Positions 21,995 to 33,300 of a DNA stretch of 64,000 nt are shown here, one piece after another. A model generated the notes under the pieces. It was not told where the DNA came from. It searched no databases and saw only the letters and a program-made list of their open reading frames with translations. This DNA is from Simmondsia chinensis. Taxonomy: Eukaryota > Streptophyta > Magnoliopsida > Caryophyllales > Simmondsiaceae. Location: contig JAGTTD010000002.1 in assembly GCA_018398585.1 (NCBI GenBank), positions 33,906,186-33,970,185 on the forward strand. Direction: 5' to 3'. Both the position numbers and the translations under genes were made by a program. Numbering within the stretch: the first letter of the stretch is position 1; the number at the start of each line of letters is the position of its first letter.

Positions 21995-22990
21995 ATGGCT
22001 AAGAATACAAGATCAATGTCAGAAATCAAAAGAGTTGAGGAGGTGTTAACCTCGCATATTCGAGCCACCAATGAAGTCATGGAGCAGTCTGTTGGAGATT
22101 TAAAGGTTTCGCTTCATGAATTAAGAGACATGATCATTGGAATGACTCTTCAACAAGGTCGTTCAATGGATGCTGCAACACCTCCAGTCTCTGTTGGGGG
22201 CAGCTCCAGGGAACAATTCCCACGCAGCATCAGGTAACCGGTCTTATTCTTCTCGCTTCAGTAAGATTGAGTTTCCTTTATTTCATAGTGAAGATCTGAA
22301 TAGTTGGCTCTATATTTGCAATCAGTTTTTTTCAATAGACGATACACCTGATTTTGATAAAGTGAAATTAGCCTGCATACATATGAGAGGTATTGCCTCT
22401 CAACGGCATCAACAATTAATGAAGACTAAGGATCTTAATCATGTCATGAGATGGGAAGAATAGTAGCTGAACTCAAATATAGGTTTGGGAATCCTTATGA
22501 AGATCCCATTTCTGATCTCATGAGTTTGAAACAAGAGGGATCAGTGAAGGAATACTTAGCCAGATTTGATACTATTGTTGTACGAACAGATCTTAAGATA
22601 TCACAGCTAATGAGTTTTTTGCTAACGGGGTTAAGGGAGGATTTGGCCTTAGAAGTGAGGGCCAGAAATCCCATCAATTTGCAGCAAGCCATATATTTAG
22701 CCAAGCTACCAGAGGCCAAATTTGAGGCACTATCCAAGCAGATGAGGTATTCTAAAGGACCCTTACTTCCCACCCCTACAACTCCAAGATTGACACCTTC
22801 CGAATCAATCAACATGAACAGGAACAACACCATGAATAATTCCACTCCTAACATGAGTAGATCACAGAGAACTATGACAAAGGCTGAGCTGCAAGACAAA
22901 AGGGCGTAGGGGTATGTTATTTCTGCTATGACAAGTTTGAACCGGGTCACAGGGGTAAGTCAAAAGGGCCTCAGTTGTTCATCATCGAAG
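21995..22990 (+). pseudogene. Gypsy gag
   Basis: Start chosen at the ATG of MAKNTRSMSEIK. An N-terminal coiled region is followed after a frameshift near 22225 by the Gag core (FSKIEFPLFHSEDLNSWLY, about 22258). A second shift and a stop near 22461 lead back to the first frame for VAELKYRFGNP, LMSLKQEGSVKEYLARF and the rest of the core to 22909. A TAG precedes the zinc knuckle (22915 on), which reads CYFCYDKFEPGHRGK: the last cysteine is glycine. Gag packages the RNA. Two compensating frameshifts plus the knuckle loss show decay. Confidence 0.85.
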
Positions 22991-23079
22991 CTGATGAAGA
23001 AATAGTGGATGAGCCTTACGCAGAAACAGAATTGGGCAATGATGAGTTGGTGGAAGTAGAAACATGAGCTCAAATATCA

Positions 23080-23480
23080 GTTCATGCGTTAGCAGGAACT
23101 CATAATTTCCAGACTCTCAGGGTCATTGGATACGTGGGTAGTAGATCTTTGCATATATTACTCGATTCGGGATCAACTCATAATCTCATTGATGTAATGC
23201 TAGCCTCAACGCTTCACTGTGACATACAAAAGATTGATCCAATAGCCATATCGGTAGCTGATGGTAGTAGTTTGCACTGTGACACTTTGTGTTGTGGCCT
23301 TACGTGGAGAATGCAGGGGGTTGAATGTGTGGCCAATTTTATGTTAATACCCCTAAGAGGGTGTGACATGGTCTTGGGGCTAGAATGGCTATCCACTCTT
23401 GGTGACATCTAGTGCAATTTTAAGTCACTTACCATGACCTTCATAGTGGAAGGAGAACAACATGTGTTACAAGGATAGAA
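23080..23480 (+). pseudogene. Gypsy aspartic protease
   Basis: The readable frame contains LLDSGSTHNLID, the active-site motif with its aspartate intact (codon at 23164). It also has the flap and C-terminal motif MVLGLEWLSTLGDI, where GxxWL is typical of gypsy proteases. A TAG at about 23410 interrupts the frame. The upstream linker to gag is acidic (EADEEIVDEPYAE). It cuts the Gag-Pol polyprotein when intact. Confidence 0.85.
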
Positions 23481-23739
23481 CACTACTGGCTGCAAGATGA
23501 TTGGGGTGAAAACAATGACAAGAGCATTAGCTAATTCTCCCTACATTGCACTTCTGCAAGTAGTACCTTATACTCAACCTCAAATGCTAGTAGAGCTAAA
23601 ATTGATAGGAATTGAATCAGATGAGGCAGTTCCAGATGAGATTGCTTCTGAAATATAGGATGTACTCTTGTAGTATGCATAAATCTTTGAAGAACCACAA
23701 GAGCTACCACCCTCTAGACCCTCTTTTGATCATAGAATC

Positions 23740-25060
23740 CACCTTAAAGAGGGTACACAGCCTATTACAGATACCCTTCTATACTAAAAGATGTAATTGA
23801 AGGAATGATGGAGGAGCTTCTATCAAAGGGATACATACAGCACAACGCTAGTCCTTACTCATCAGCAGGGGATTAGTGAAGAAAAAGGATGGCAGTTAGT
23901 GAATGTGTGTAGATTACAGGGACTTGAATCAAGCTACGATAAAAGACAAGTTCCCTATTCCTTTGTTGAATGAACTACTAGATGAATTGGGAGGAGCAAA
24001 GTTATTTTCTAATATAGACTTGCGGTCAGGGTACCATCAAATTAAGATGCATCCCAGTGACATCCAAAAGACTGCCTTCAAGATGCATTTTGGCTACTAT
24101 GAATTCAGAGTGATGCCGTTTGGGTTAACTAATGCCCCTTCCACATTTCAGTCCTTGATGAATGTGATCTTTGCCTCTTACTTGAGGAAGTTTATCCTTG
24201 TTTTCTTTGATGATATATTAATATATAGCACTAACCTTGCAGCTCATTTGCAGCACTTAAAGTTAGCATTTTGATTTGTTGAAGAATCATCAGCTACATG
24301 CTAAGAAGAGTAAATGTTGTTTTGCTACCTCACAAATTGAGTATCTTGGTCTTGTCATCACAGCTCAAGGGGTTTCTAAAGACCCTAAGAAGATAGAAAC
24401 AGTACAGACTTGGCCTATCCCCACCAACATCAAATAGTTAAGAGGCTTCTTGGGCCTCACGTGTTATTACAAAAGATTTATCCGAGGTTATGGGAAGATA
24501 GCTAGACCTCTTGCTGTTTTGTTGAGCAAGGAAAAGTGGCAATGCACTGAAGAGGCGTTGGTAGCATTTGAGACTTTGAAGCAAGCTCTCAGTTCAGCAC
24601 CAGTACTAGCCGTACCTGACTTTACTCAGCAGTTTGTAGTGGAAACTGATGCCTGCAATGTTGGGATAGGAGCTGTATTAATTCAGAACAATCATCCCTT
24701 AGCATTCATCGGCAAACATCTCAGTGCCAAGCACATGCTCCTCTCGGTATATGAGAAAAAAATTGCTCTCTATAGTGTATGCAGTTCATCAATGGTAGCA
24801 GTACCTCATCAATGACACATTCATTATTCGAACTGATCAGTGTAGCTTGAAGTTCCTGCCTGAGCAAAAGATTAGCACCCACTTCCAGCAGCTCTGGTTG
24901 TCCAAGCTGTTGGGGTTTACTTACATCATACAGTACAAGAAGGGTAAAGAGAATGTTGTAGTGAATGCATTATTAAGAATACCCAGCCATGAGGTCACTT
25001 GTTTGTTACTCTCAACAATTCAAAGCAATTTGTACCCAATGTTGTAATTAACGTGGCAAA
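23740..25060 (+). pseudogene. Gypsy reverse transcriptase-RNase H
   Basis: After a frameshifted N-terminal part, the RT frame from 23903 shows [43 protein letters not shown] and the catalytic FFDDILIYS, all intact. A frameshift near 24270 leads to SKCCFATSQIEYLG and, past a TAG at about 24435, to LRGFLGLTCYYKRFIRGYGK and the RNase H start VVETDACNVGIGAVL. A further break follows at about 24815 before the connection IIQYKKGKENVVVNAL, where VADAL is usual. It makes cDNA from the RNA template; this copy is broken by shifts. Confidence 0.9.
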
Positions 25061-25159
25061 CTGATCCACAGCTTCAACAACTCATAGCTAATTTACAGGC
25101 AGGTGAGATGCATGATTCTCATTACACTTGGGATCAAAATTAGCTTAAGTGCAAGGGAA

Positions 25160-26264
25160 AATTGGTAGTGGGGCAATCTCCTGAATTGAAACAAGGTTGC
25201 ATTCATCTCCGCAAGGAGGTCACTCTGGCCATGATGCAACACTTCAGAGGGTCAAGTCCTTATTTTTTTGGAAGGGAATGACTGGAGCAGTTCATGATTT
25301 TGTAAGGGAATGTCCTACTTGTCAGGTCTGTAAGCATGAAAATGTGGCCTCTCCCGGGTTGATTCTGCCACTGCCTATTCCTTCAATCATTTGGATAGAT
25401 ATTTCTATGGATTTTATTGAGGACTTGCCTCGTTCCTTTTGGAAAGATGTCATATTCGTTGTTGTAGATACATTGAGCAATGCTGCTCATTTCATGGCTC
25501 TCACACACCCCTATACTGCCTTAATCGTAGCTCAGACCTTCATGGACAATGTGTATAAGCTCCATGGAATACCAAGTACAATTGTCAGTGATAGAGACGT
25601 AATTTTTCAGAGTGAATTCTGGCAATCTTTGTTCACAATATAAGGTGTTCATCTCCATTTATCTACTTCATACCATCCTCAAACCGCTGGGCAAACTAAA
25701 GTAGTAAATCGAGGCTTGGAAACCTGCCTAAGATGTATATGCAACACAAATCCTTCTCAGTGGGCTCATTAGCTACTGATGGCAGAGTGGTGGTACAACA
25801 CCACATGTCATACTTCGATTCAAAAGACTCCATATGAGGTCATGTATGGGAAGGAACCTCCTATACATATACCCTACCTCCCCGGGGAAAGTAATGTAGA
25901 GGCAATTGATCACAGCTTGCGCAATAGAGAAGAGATGATTAAATTCCTTCAGTTCCATCTGCAAAGAGCCCAACATCGTATGCAACAATATGCAGATAGG
26001 AAGAGGAGTGACAGGCACTTCCAAGAAGATGGTTGGGTGTACCTGAAACTTCATCCGTATCGCCAGCTCACTGTGGCCTCTAGAAGGAATGTTAAGCTCT
26101 CGCCTAAGCACTTTGGCCCATTTCAAGTAATGGCTAAGGTAGGCAAGGTAGCTTACCAATTAGCACTGCCTGATATAGCTCAGATACATGATGTGTTCCA
26201 TGTATCGCAGCTGAAACTCCACCATGGTCCATTGCATAGCTCTACCACTTCCTTACATATCTGA
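25160..26264 (+). pseudogene. Gypsy integrase
   Basis: One frame runs through with only two nonsense codons: a TAA at about 25641 (FTI*GV, glutamine expected) and a TAG at about 25771 (WAH*L, tryptophan expected). The zinc-binding part (GGHSGHDATLQR … CPTCQ) and the catalytic core are present, with ISMDFIEDLP and IVSDRD supplying the first two aspartates. C-terminal motifs [13 protein letters not shown], VAYQLALP and [11 protein letters not shown] follow. It joins element cDNA to host DNA. Mutation load here is much lower than in the copia element to the left. Confidence 0.9.
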
Positions 26265-26448
26265 AGCAACACAACACGAACCTGACTGCATTTTGGAGAG
26301 GCATCTGGTGCGCAGAGGCAAGAGAGTAGCCACTAAAGTGTTAGCACAATGGAAAGGAGCTCCCAAGGAAGATGCTACATGGGAATTCCTCTTTGATTTA
26401 CAATGCAAGTTTCCTCATTTCAACCACGGAGGACAAGGGTGTTGTTAA
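26224..26448 (+). pseudogene. Chromodomain-like C-terminus of gypsy integrase
   Basis: Reads ILERHLVRRGKRVATKVLAQ and WKGAPKEDATWEFLFDLQ and ends FPHFNHGGQGCC. It resembles the chromodomain-type tail of plant chromoviruses (VLVKW-G-P-EDATWE). It is in a different frame from the integrase core, so a shift separates them. In chromoviruses this domain helps target integration to chromatin. Confidence 0.75.
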
Positions 26449-26459
26449 GGGGAGGGTAT

Positions 26460-26714
26460 TGATACCGAATACTTAGGAATTAGTTGGATATGCAATGTAA
26501 TAGCACTTCAAAAATGGAAGTAACAGAAGGTTGCTATATGTACTTAGAATTACTCATATAAAAGGCAATTAGATTATATTGTGAGACTATCCAATAACAA
26601 ACTCAAGAATCTTTCTCTCTCCCTCAGGTCCTTTCTCTCTTCTCCCTCCCTTCTTTCTCTCACAATTGATTCATTCTTGCAATAAATCAGATCTATCTTG
26701 ATAGCTTGGTATCA
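26460..26714 (+). repeat. 3' LTR of the gypsy element
   Basis: Preceded by the polypurine tract AAGGGGAGGGTAT (26447-26459). It aligns along its whole length with the 5' LTR. One insertion-like difference (AACAAACTCAAGAATC) stands where the 5' copy has ATTC. Confidence 0.88.
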
Positions 26715-26718
26715 GAAT

Positions 26719-28069
26719 ATTAGTCAAGTTTTTTAACAATTCACAATGTTTGAACATATTTACTTTTGAAATAAATAACAGAAAATCTCAAAAAGATTTG
26801 AGTTTCCCTTATAAAAGCATTCCCCATAGACAATGACTTTCCCATCATTCCAGTATCAAGGATTTGATTTTCAAAACTCCTTGACTTGATCCGTAACTTC
26901 AGCAAAACTACGATACAGAGATATTCATAAAAGAAATACAACACATCCACAACTACTGGTAAAAAAGTACGAGCATCTATTATTTCTTTGAAATTGACTC
27001 CTATGACTCTGCGAGGTTCTTCTATTGCACATGATTAAGAAGTGATAGAAGTAATCTTTTGTTTCTTTTTCGATTACCTTCATAGCGCGTTTATAAGACC
27101 AAATTTGTTCTGCTCCTAAAAGGGTTAAGTATTCTTAACTTGTTGATGACGTTTTCATCAGTGGTAGCTACTATAAAGCCATGAAGAAGACTTTCTTCGA
27201 ACCAAAAAGAGCTTCAACTTAATATAAAATCTAGCAGATAAACAATTGATACAAATCTCGAACCCATTTAAATTTTTATTTAAGATAGGATCGAGAAGTT
27301 ATGATGATGATGACTAGTAGTGGTAGTTAGTATTAGCGGTGGAACTTATAGAATGGTTGTAGTTCGACTTGACAATCGGGTCGGGTCAGGTCAATATCAG
27401 ATCGAGTAAAAATTGAGTTGGGCTGGGATTGGGTCGGGTCAATCTCAGATAGAGTAAAAATCGTGTTGCGTTGGGATCGAGAATCTCGGGTTAGGTCAAC
27501 TTTGAGTTGGATTACCCTCGGGTTGGGTCCGATTTTGGGCTGAACCATCGAGTTATTTTGATATTCTATTTTTGTTAATACTTCCTCTACTCCCAAAAAT
27601 GAAATTATATTATTTTCGTTTTTTTGTTTTAAATTCACGATACATTTGTAAAAGAAATAAAAGGTTTAGATATTAATATTGATAAGAAGCATTTGTACTT
27701 TAATATATAGAGATTGATAAATGAATTACTTTTTCGTCATCTGTTGAAAATACTAAAATATCAAGGGAACTTGTTGGCGAAGAAGAGAGAAAGTGACCGG
27801 TTATTGGGTGTTATTTTGTAACTCACGTTCTACCTTAATGATTGGGATTTTAGTTGGGCTATGGGTTAAATTTAACTCTATTCAAATTCAACTTAACCCA
27901 TAACTCGATCTTGAACATCCAAATTTAGATACAAAATTTTCATCTCAAAATTCACAGTACATAAATTAATTTAGGCGAGAAAGAAAAGAAAGATAAGAAA
28001 AATCCATACAATACATCATTATGAATTTGTTAAAATTATTTTTGTAATATCCTGGCATTGCAAAGGTGA
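26719..28069. other. Non-coding stretch
   Basis: No gene recognised. About 27355-27560 is a run of GGGTCGGGTC / GGGTTGGGTC-like words that creates a spurious minus-strand frame. Confidence 0.55.
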
Positions 28070-28185
28070 TATTCCAAATCTCTTCAGGGTAGCACCCTGA
28101 AGGGAAAAGGCTGCGTACATCCACCCCCTAAACCCCGCGTATACGGGAGCCCTTGTGGCACTGTGTTTGTTGTTGATGTTGTTTC
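28070..28185 (+). mobile_element. LINE/SINE tail fragment
   Basis: Contains AGGGAAAAGGCTGCGTACAT, CCCCCTAAACCCCGCGTATA and GGAGCCCTTGTGGCACTG, then TTGTTGTTGATGTTGTT. This is the same 3' tail as the RTE LINEs at 4174 and 12989 and the 5S-headed SINE, here on the plus strand. Nothing of the body remains, so LINE and SINE cannot be told apart. TSD not found. Confidence 0.75.
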
Positions 28186-28384
28186 TATTGCTAAGGCCTG
28201 GTTTGGTTACCATATGAACTAAATTTCTTTGAAAAGTTATATTTTTTGAAATTCAATATCTGTGTCAACTTTTCAGGAAGTAGGTACAAAGTATTTGATT
28301 ATCGAAATGGGAAATAGAACTTTCTTGAGAATTAAAAACAAAGAAATTAAAACTTACCTAGAAAAAGATCTGTGAATACGAAAA

Positions 28385-29041
28385 GTATGTAGAAACATTC
28401 ACAAAGTATTTCTAAATGCTTGAATATGCAGAAACTAAACATTATCTAGAGTTATTTTTTCATAAACTTCCACACCTATGGGATGAAATGGCTTTAGCAA
28501 ACTATAAAAAATTTTTAGAAGAAAAAGATCTTACAACAGATACTCTAGAATATAGGATTCAGTTTGTCCTTAGAATGATTTCACAAAAATGTGTTGAAAT
28601 AAAGGCAAAAAGAACAGGTAAAAAAACAAAATTTCTAAATCTGTGTACGGAGAAAAATGTTGTAATAAAATACTTCAAAAAGAACGGAAAATAGGATGCA
28701 AAACCTATAAATCATTTACAAGAAGAAAGAAAAGACGTTTTAAACAGAAACCTTGGAAAAAAAGAAAATTTTCAAAAGAAAAATATTTCTTATAAAAAAA
28801 AAAAACCAACACATACATTTAAATAGAAATGTAAATGCTATATTTGTAATGAACAAGGCCATCTTACACGTTCATGCCCTAACAAAACAAAAGGTAGTAA
28901 GAAAATGATTAAACTACTAGAAGAAAAAGACCTTGACATAATGTATGGAAAAGATATATGTGACATAGACGATTTACTTTATGAGGTAGAAAGTTTAAGT
29001 ACAGAATCATCTGAAGAAGAAATAGCAAATTTAACAGATGA
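28385..29041 (+). pseudogene. Caulimovirid coat protein, C-terminal half
   Basis: The readable part has the core blocks around 28416-28690 (LPHLWDEMA, DTLEYRIQFVL). After a stop comes a lysine/arginine-rich stretch and then a complete CCHC knuckle of form C-x2-C-x4-H-x4-C at 28836-28877. An acidic tail with SSEEE follows, ending at a stop just before the movement protein. A basic stretch, a knuckle and an acidic end are typical of caulimovirid coat proteins. At least two stops (near 28692 and 28822) break the frame, and the N-terminal half is absent. Confidence 0.75.
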
Positions 29042-29060
29042 ATTAAAAGAATAAATTCTT

Positions 29061-29882
29061 ATGGCAGATGACTATATGAGAGAAGAACCACCTTCAAATG
29101 AAGATAAGAATATAACTCTAGGAAATATTCAAAAAGAAGAAGTTTCTTTCTCTAAAGAACAAATAGAAAATTTTGAAAAACAACAAAAGGCAAAACTTAA
29201 AGAAATATGTAACAAATCTATTTTTAACTTTTGGTCTAAAAAGATATTTGAGCAATACTCAGGAAATACCCAAGCAAAACTTAATGCTGAAGGAATAACA
29301 GAAATTTTATTATTCAGCAAAGAAAAAATAGATCGATGGAAAAATAAATATCCTAAGGTAAAATACATACATGTGGGATTAATTCAAATTGAAATGACAA
29401 CACTATTTAGAGCAGAAATTGATGCTCCATTAACAACTATTATTTTTGATAAAAGATTTTATGATCCTATGAAAGCAATTATAGGAGAAGTAAGATCAAA
29501 TCTGGTTAACAGAATAGTATGATTTAAAATAAAACCAAATTTTTTTATCTCTATTACTGATCCCTTAATATAGCATGCAGTAAAAATAAAAATTCATGCC
29601 CAAAACCTTGGTATGTGTCACAAAGCCGAAGACTTGTCAGTTAGATAGATAACAATCCATGAACTAACAAATATTATAAAAACTTCAATAAAGAATTTTA
29701 ATAAAAATATTGTTGAAGTTTTTGAACCAACTCATGAAAAATATGAGAAAGCCATAACTCCAAGACTAATAGATTAGAGAGATCTAACAATACCTAGAGA
29801 ATGGACATTAGAAAAAATTACATATGATTTCAATGAAGAAGAAAAACATTCTCAACAAGGCGACATAGAATTAATAGCATCA
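29061..29882 (+). pseudogene. Caulimovirid movement protein (30K family)
   Basis: An acidic, lysine-rich N-terminal part (codons 1-60) leads into the 30K-superfamily core: a predicted strand block with KYIHVGLIQIEM, then LFRAEIDAPL and the conserved aspartate block IIFDKRFYDP. The frame is open for 153 codons to 29522; similarity continues past that stop with further stops to the hAT insertion. Family role: enlarging plasmodesmata for cell-to-cell spread. Here it is truncated and split, so inactive. Confidence 0.72.
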
Positions 29883-29890
29883 GGAAACAA
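29883..29890. repeat. TSD of the hAT element, left copy
   Basis: GGAAACAA, repeated exactly at 35166-35173. Confidence 0.95.
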
Positions 29891-30322
29891 TAGAGGTGGC
29901 CAGTGGGCCAGGCCGGCCCGCAATCCGACCCAGCCTTCCACCGGGCTGGGCTCGAGGCCCCCCAAAAGAGGGGGCCTAAGCCCGGACCCAAGCCCGAGCC
30001 CGGCCAAGGCCCCCCCAATGGTCCCCCCTACAATATATATATATATAATTTTTTTCTATAAATACTCATCCAAATTTCTCATTTCACCACAACAATCTCT
30101 CCATCTAATTCTCTATTCTCTACTAATCCAAAGTTCTTTTGCTTTAAATTTCTGAAGTTCGAAGTTGCAACTTGTTCTGCTTGCAGAATCTCGTACAAGT
30201 TTAAATTTCAGTTTTCGCTTCGGTAAAATTTAGTATCGAAAGAAATTTTATTTGTTTCTCATTTTTATTTACTGAACTTGCATTCTTAGTTGCATTTTTA
30301 ATTAATAATCAACAATACTACC

Positions 30323-33300
30323 ATGGTACACAACTCTTCTTCTTCATCTGGAGCCGGTAAATCTAATTCAAGCTCTTCACGACCACCTAAAATTCCTAAG
30401 AAGGGTAGAGTTGTTGAACTTAATACCCCAGGAACGAATATTTTAGAACCCGATCCGTCTCCTCCCTTCACAGACACTTTAAATTGGGAGGAGCAAGAAC
30501 AATATTTACCTAAATCGGGGGATGCTCAAAATTCACAATTCCAAGAAGAACCCACACCCACCAGCACCGAGACTGAAACCCCCAATGACACCACTAGTAG
30601 TAGGCATAATACTAGTGAGGTGTGAAAGCACTTCACACTAGATCGGATAGTAATAAAGCCTATTGTAAATTATGTGATCCCCCTAAAACTTTTAGTCATT
30701 CACTTGGTGGTGGGACAGGCACCTTAAAAAGACATCTAGAGAGATGCCACATCGAACTAAACCCAAATAGATCCCAAAAATATTTAGTACAGCAAATGAC
30801 TGGTGCACTTGCTAGCTTTAGGTTTTCACAAGAAAACAATAGACGAGAATTAGTAAAATATGTCATTGGGGCTGAAAAGCCATTTAATACCGGCGAAGAC
30901 CCTAGATTTGTCCACTATTGCCAAAACACGTTAAACCCCACCGCAGTAAAGGTTCCTCGGAACACTTTCAAGTAGGATGCATTTAAATAATTTTTTAGAA
31001 TGAAAAATGAGCTCGTAGACATTTTGAGAACGAACATGAGCATGTTCTCATTGACGCCCGACACATGGAGGTTGAAACCCGGTGTGCCTTTCATGTGCAT
31101 AACGGCACACTGGATCAATTCTTCCTTCGTTATGCAAAAAAAAAAAAAAAAAAATTATTTTACCATTTAGATTATCCCCACACTGCTGAGATAATCACGG
31201 CTGCCATTATACAGGCATGCCGCTAGTGGAGTATAAACCGTAGAATTTTTAGCATTACTTTTGATAATACTACAAGCAACAACGCATCCGTAAAACAATT
31301 GATTAGGCACATGAAACCCATGTTAGATGGGAAATGTTTTCATTTACGTTGCATATGTTAGGAACAGTGTCCTGAAATCTAGATTTATTCTGGATATATT
31401 ATTTTAATTAATAAATAAAATTGAAGTTCCAGTCGTTTCCTAGTTAAATTTTTGTATGTGAGCATTTATACTGCATGTGATTTTCTTTTAGGAGACATCC
31501 ATGAGATGGGTGTAGTCCTCAGACTGTAATTTACATGTTTGTTCTAAGTGGTTTATGAGACTAAGCCACAGATAGACTTGGAACAAATAGTATGGATTGT
31601 TGTTTGAAAGACTCATTCGAAGACAAGTTTGGACCACTTGTATGTTAAGACTATAACATGACACTTTAGATGACTTGTCTTGGTCATGTGGATAGAGACC
31701 CAAAAGTGTTAGGTTAGTGTGTTTAATATGATTGACACACTGAGTTGGACCATGTGGATTACTTATTTCTAGACTACTATCGGAGATGAGTGATTTACGT
31801 TGTACTGTTTGAATGACGACTCTAAATCCTCAGAGTATTCTGGACTTATGCATGGAGCGTTAGTTAGTTTGATGTACTATAAGTAAGGTCTAAATGAATG
31901 ATTGAAATCCCACGTACACTGGGTAGCGGTGTGAAGTGTGACAAGGATCAGGTATTCAATAGAGAATCTACAGTCTCTTATGAGATATAGGTGTCCTCTT
32001 AGTTGACTCGCAAATATTTGAATAGTTCGGAAACTTTAGCCAAAGTATTCCAAGTGTTTGACATTTGGAATTTATATTGTGAATATGTTCAAGTATAAAC
32101 GAATTATTCAGTGAAGGGCGAGTCAGTAACTAATGGAAAAGCTATGAGAAGGATAATGGCAGTGGTTATGTTTATCCTTTGTCATGGACATCTAGTGGAG
32201 GGGTTGTTGTCATCAACACAGTCTATTAGGGAGATATCGAATAAATAATTTAAGTCTGGAGTGCAGTGAGATTTATTTAGTGGAATTAAGTCTCATTAAG
32301 TAGTAATTAAATTATTTCATGAGATGATTAATTTAACCCATTTGGAGCTAGATTTAAATTGTCCCTAAGGTCCCTGCGCAAGCCTCTGTATTTATTGCCA
32401 TCGAAAAAATATTAAAGAATTCATGAGATGAATTATTTATCCATATGAAGGGTAAAATTAATTTTGCCAAACATTGTTCATGAGATGAATAAAAGTTAAA
32501 AATTATAAAATAAAATAATTTTGTAAAATTAAAATTCATAGAATGAATTTTTACATATGGAAAACAAAACAAAATAAAATATATATATATATATATATAC
32601 AAAAAACTGCACGGCTCGCAATCCGCGTGAACCGAATCAGACGAACCAGCGCGCGACACGTGGGACGCCCACTAGGGCTATCTGTGCCCCCACGCAGGGA
32701 CGAATCACACGATGACACGTGTCACGGCGCTGGTGGACCACGGATGTGTTTGACCTGGGGTTGAAACGCAGCGTTTCAATCATTTTTTTAATAAAATGAT
32801 GCGTTTTGATTTTAACTGGGCAATCCCACGTCGATTAAATTTGGTTTTTTCGCTCCGGCATATTCCTATAAATAGAGGGGCTTATTCCGAGGTTTGGTAT
32901 TTAAGTTGAAATATTTCTTTAGGGTTTCTGGAATTGTTTTGGAGACCCAATTGGAGAGAAAAATTTCCGTTGAAATTTTCCTTTCCTCAGTTTAATATTT
33001 TTCGGAGCCCACGCTCCTGGCTGTTCGAAGTCATTGTGTAGAAGGTCTCGGGGTCTCGATTTTGAAGAATATTATTGTCTTTTTGGTTTCTCTTTTATTG
33101 GAGCAATTGCAAGTATGTCTTTTCTATCCTTCTCCTTTTCGATTCCGCTTCTCTATTTATTTACAATATTCATTATTATACCTGTTTAAGTTTATGTAAT
33201 ATTATGAATGTATTAGAGTAAAAGGCCTGTAAATCTAAATTATAAATTTAAATATATTGATTTAAATTATGAATTTAAGTCAGTAGATTTAAAATTAGGA

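Larger units (their letters stand above)
21667..26714 (+). mobile_element. Ty3/gypsy (chromovirus-like) retrotransposon, complete but mutated
   Basis: LTRs of 256 and 255 bp at both ends start TGATACCG and end GGTATCA. The tRNA-Met primer site follows the first and a polypurine tract precedes the second. GAAT flanks both ends (21663-21666 and 26715-26718). The interior has gag, protease, RT-RNase H, integrase and a chromodomain-like C-terminus in gypsy order. At 5.05 kb it is the size of compact chromoviruses such as Reina. The LTRs differ by scattered substitutions and a small indel, and the genes carry several stops and frameshifts. Confidence 0.92.

Noticed and set aside
25773..26159. Minus-strand frame of 128 codons
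   Set aside because: Shadow of the gypsy integrase on the other strand.
27333..27638. Minus-strand frame rich in DLTR/SDIDLT
   Set aside because: Translation of GGGTCGGGTC-type simple repeats.
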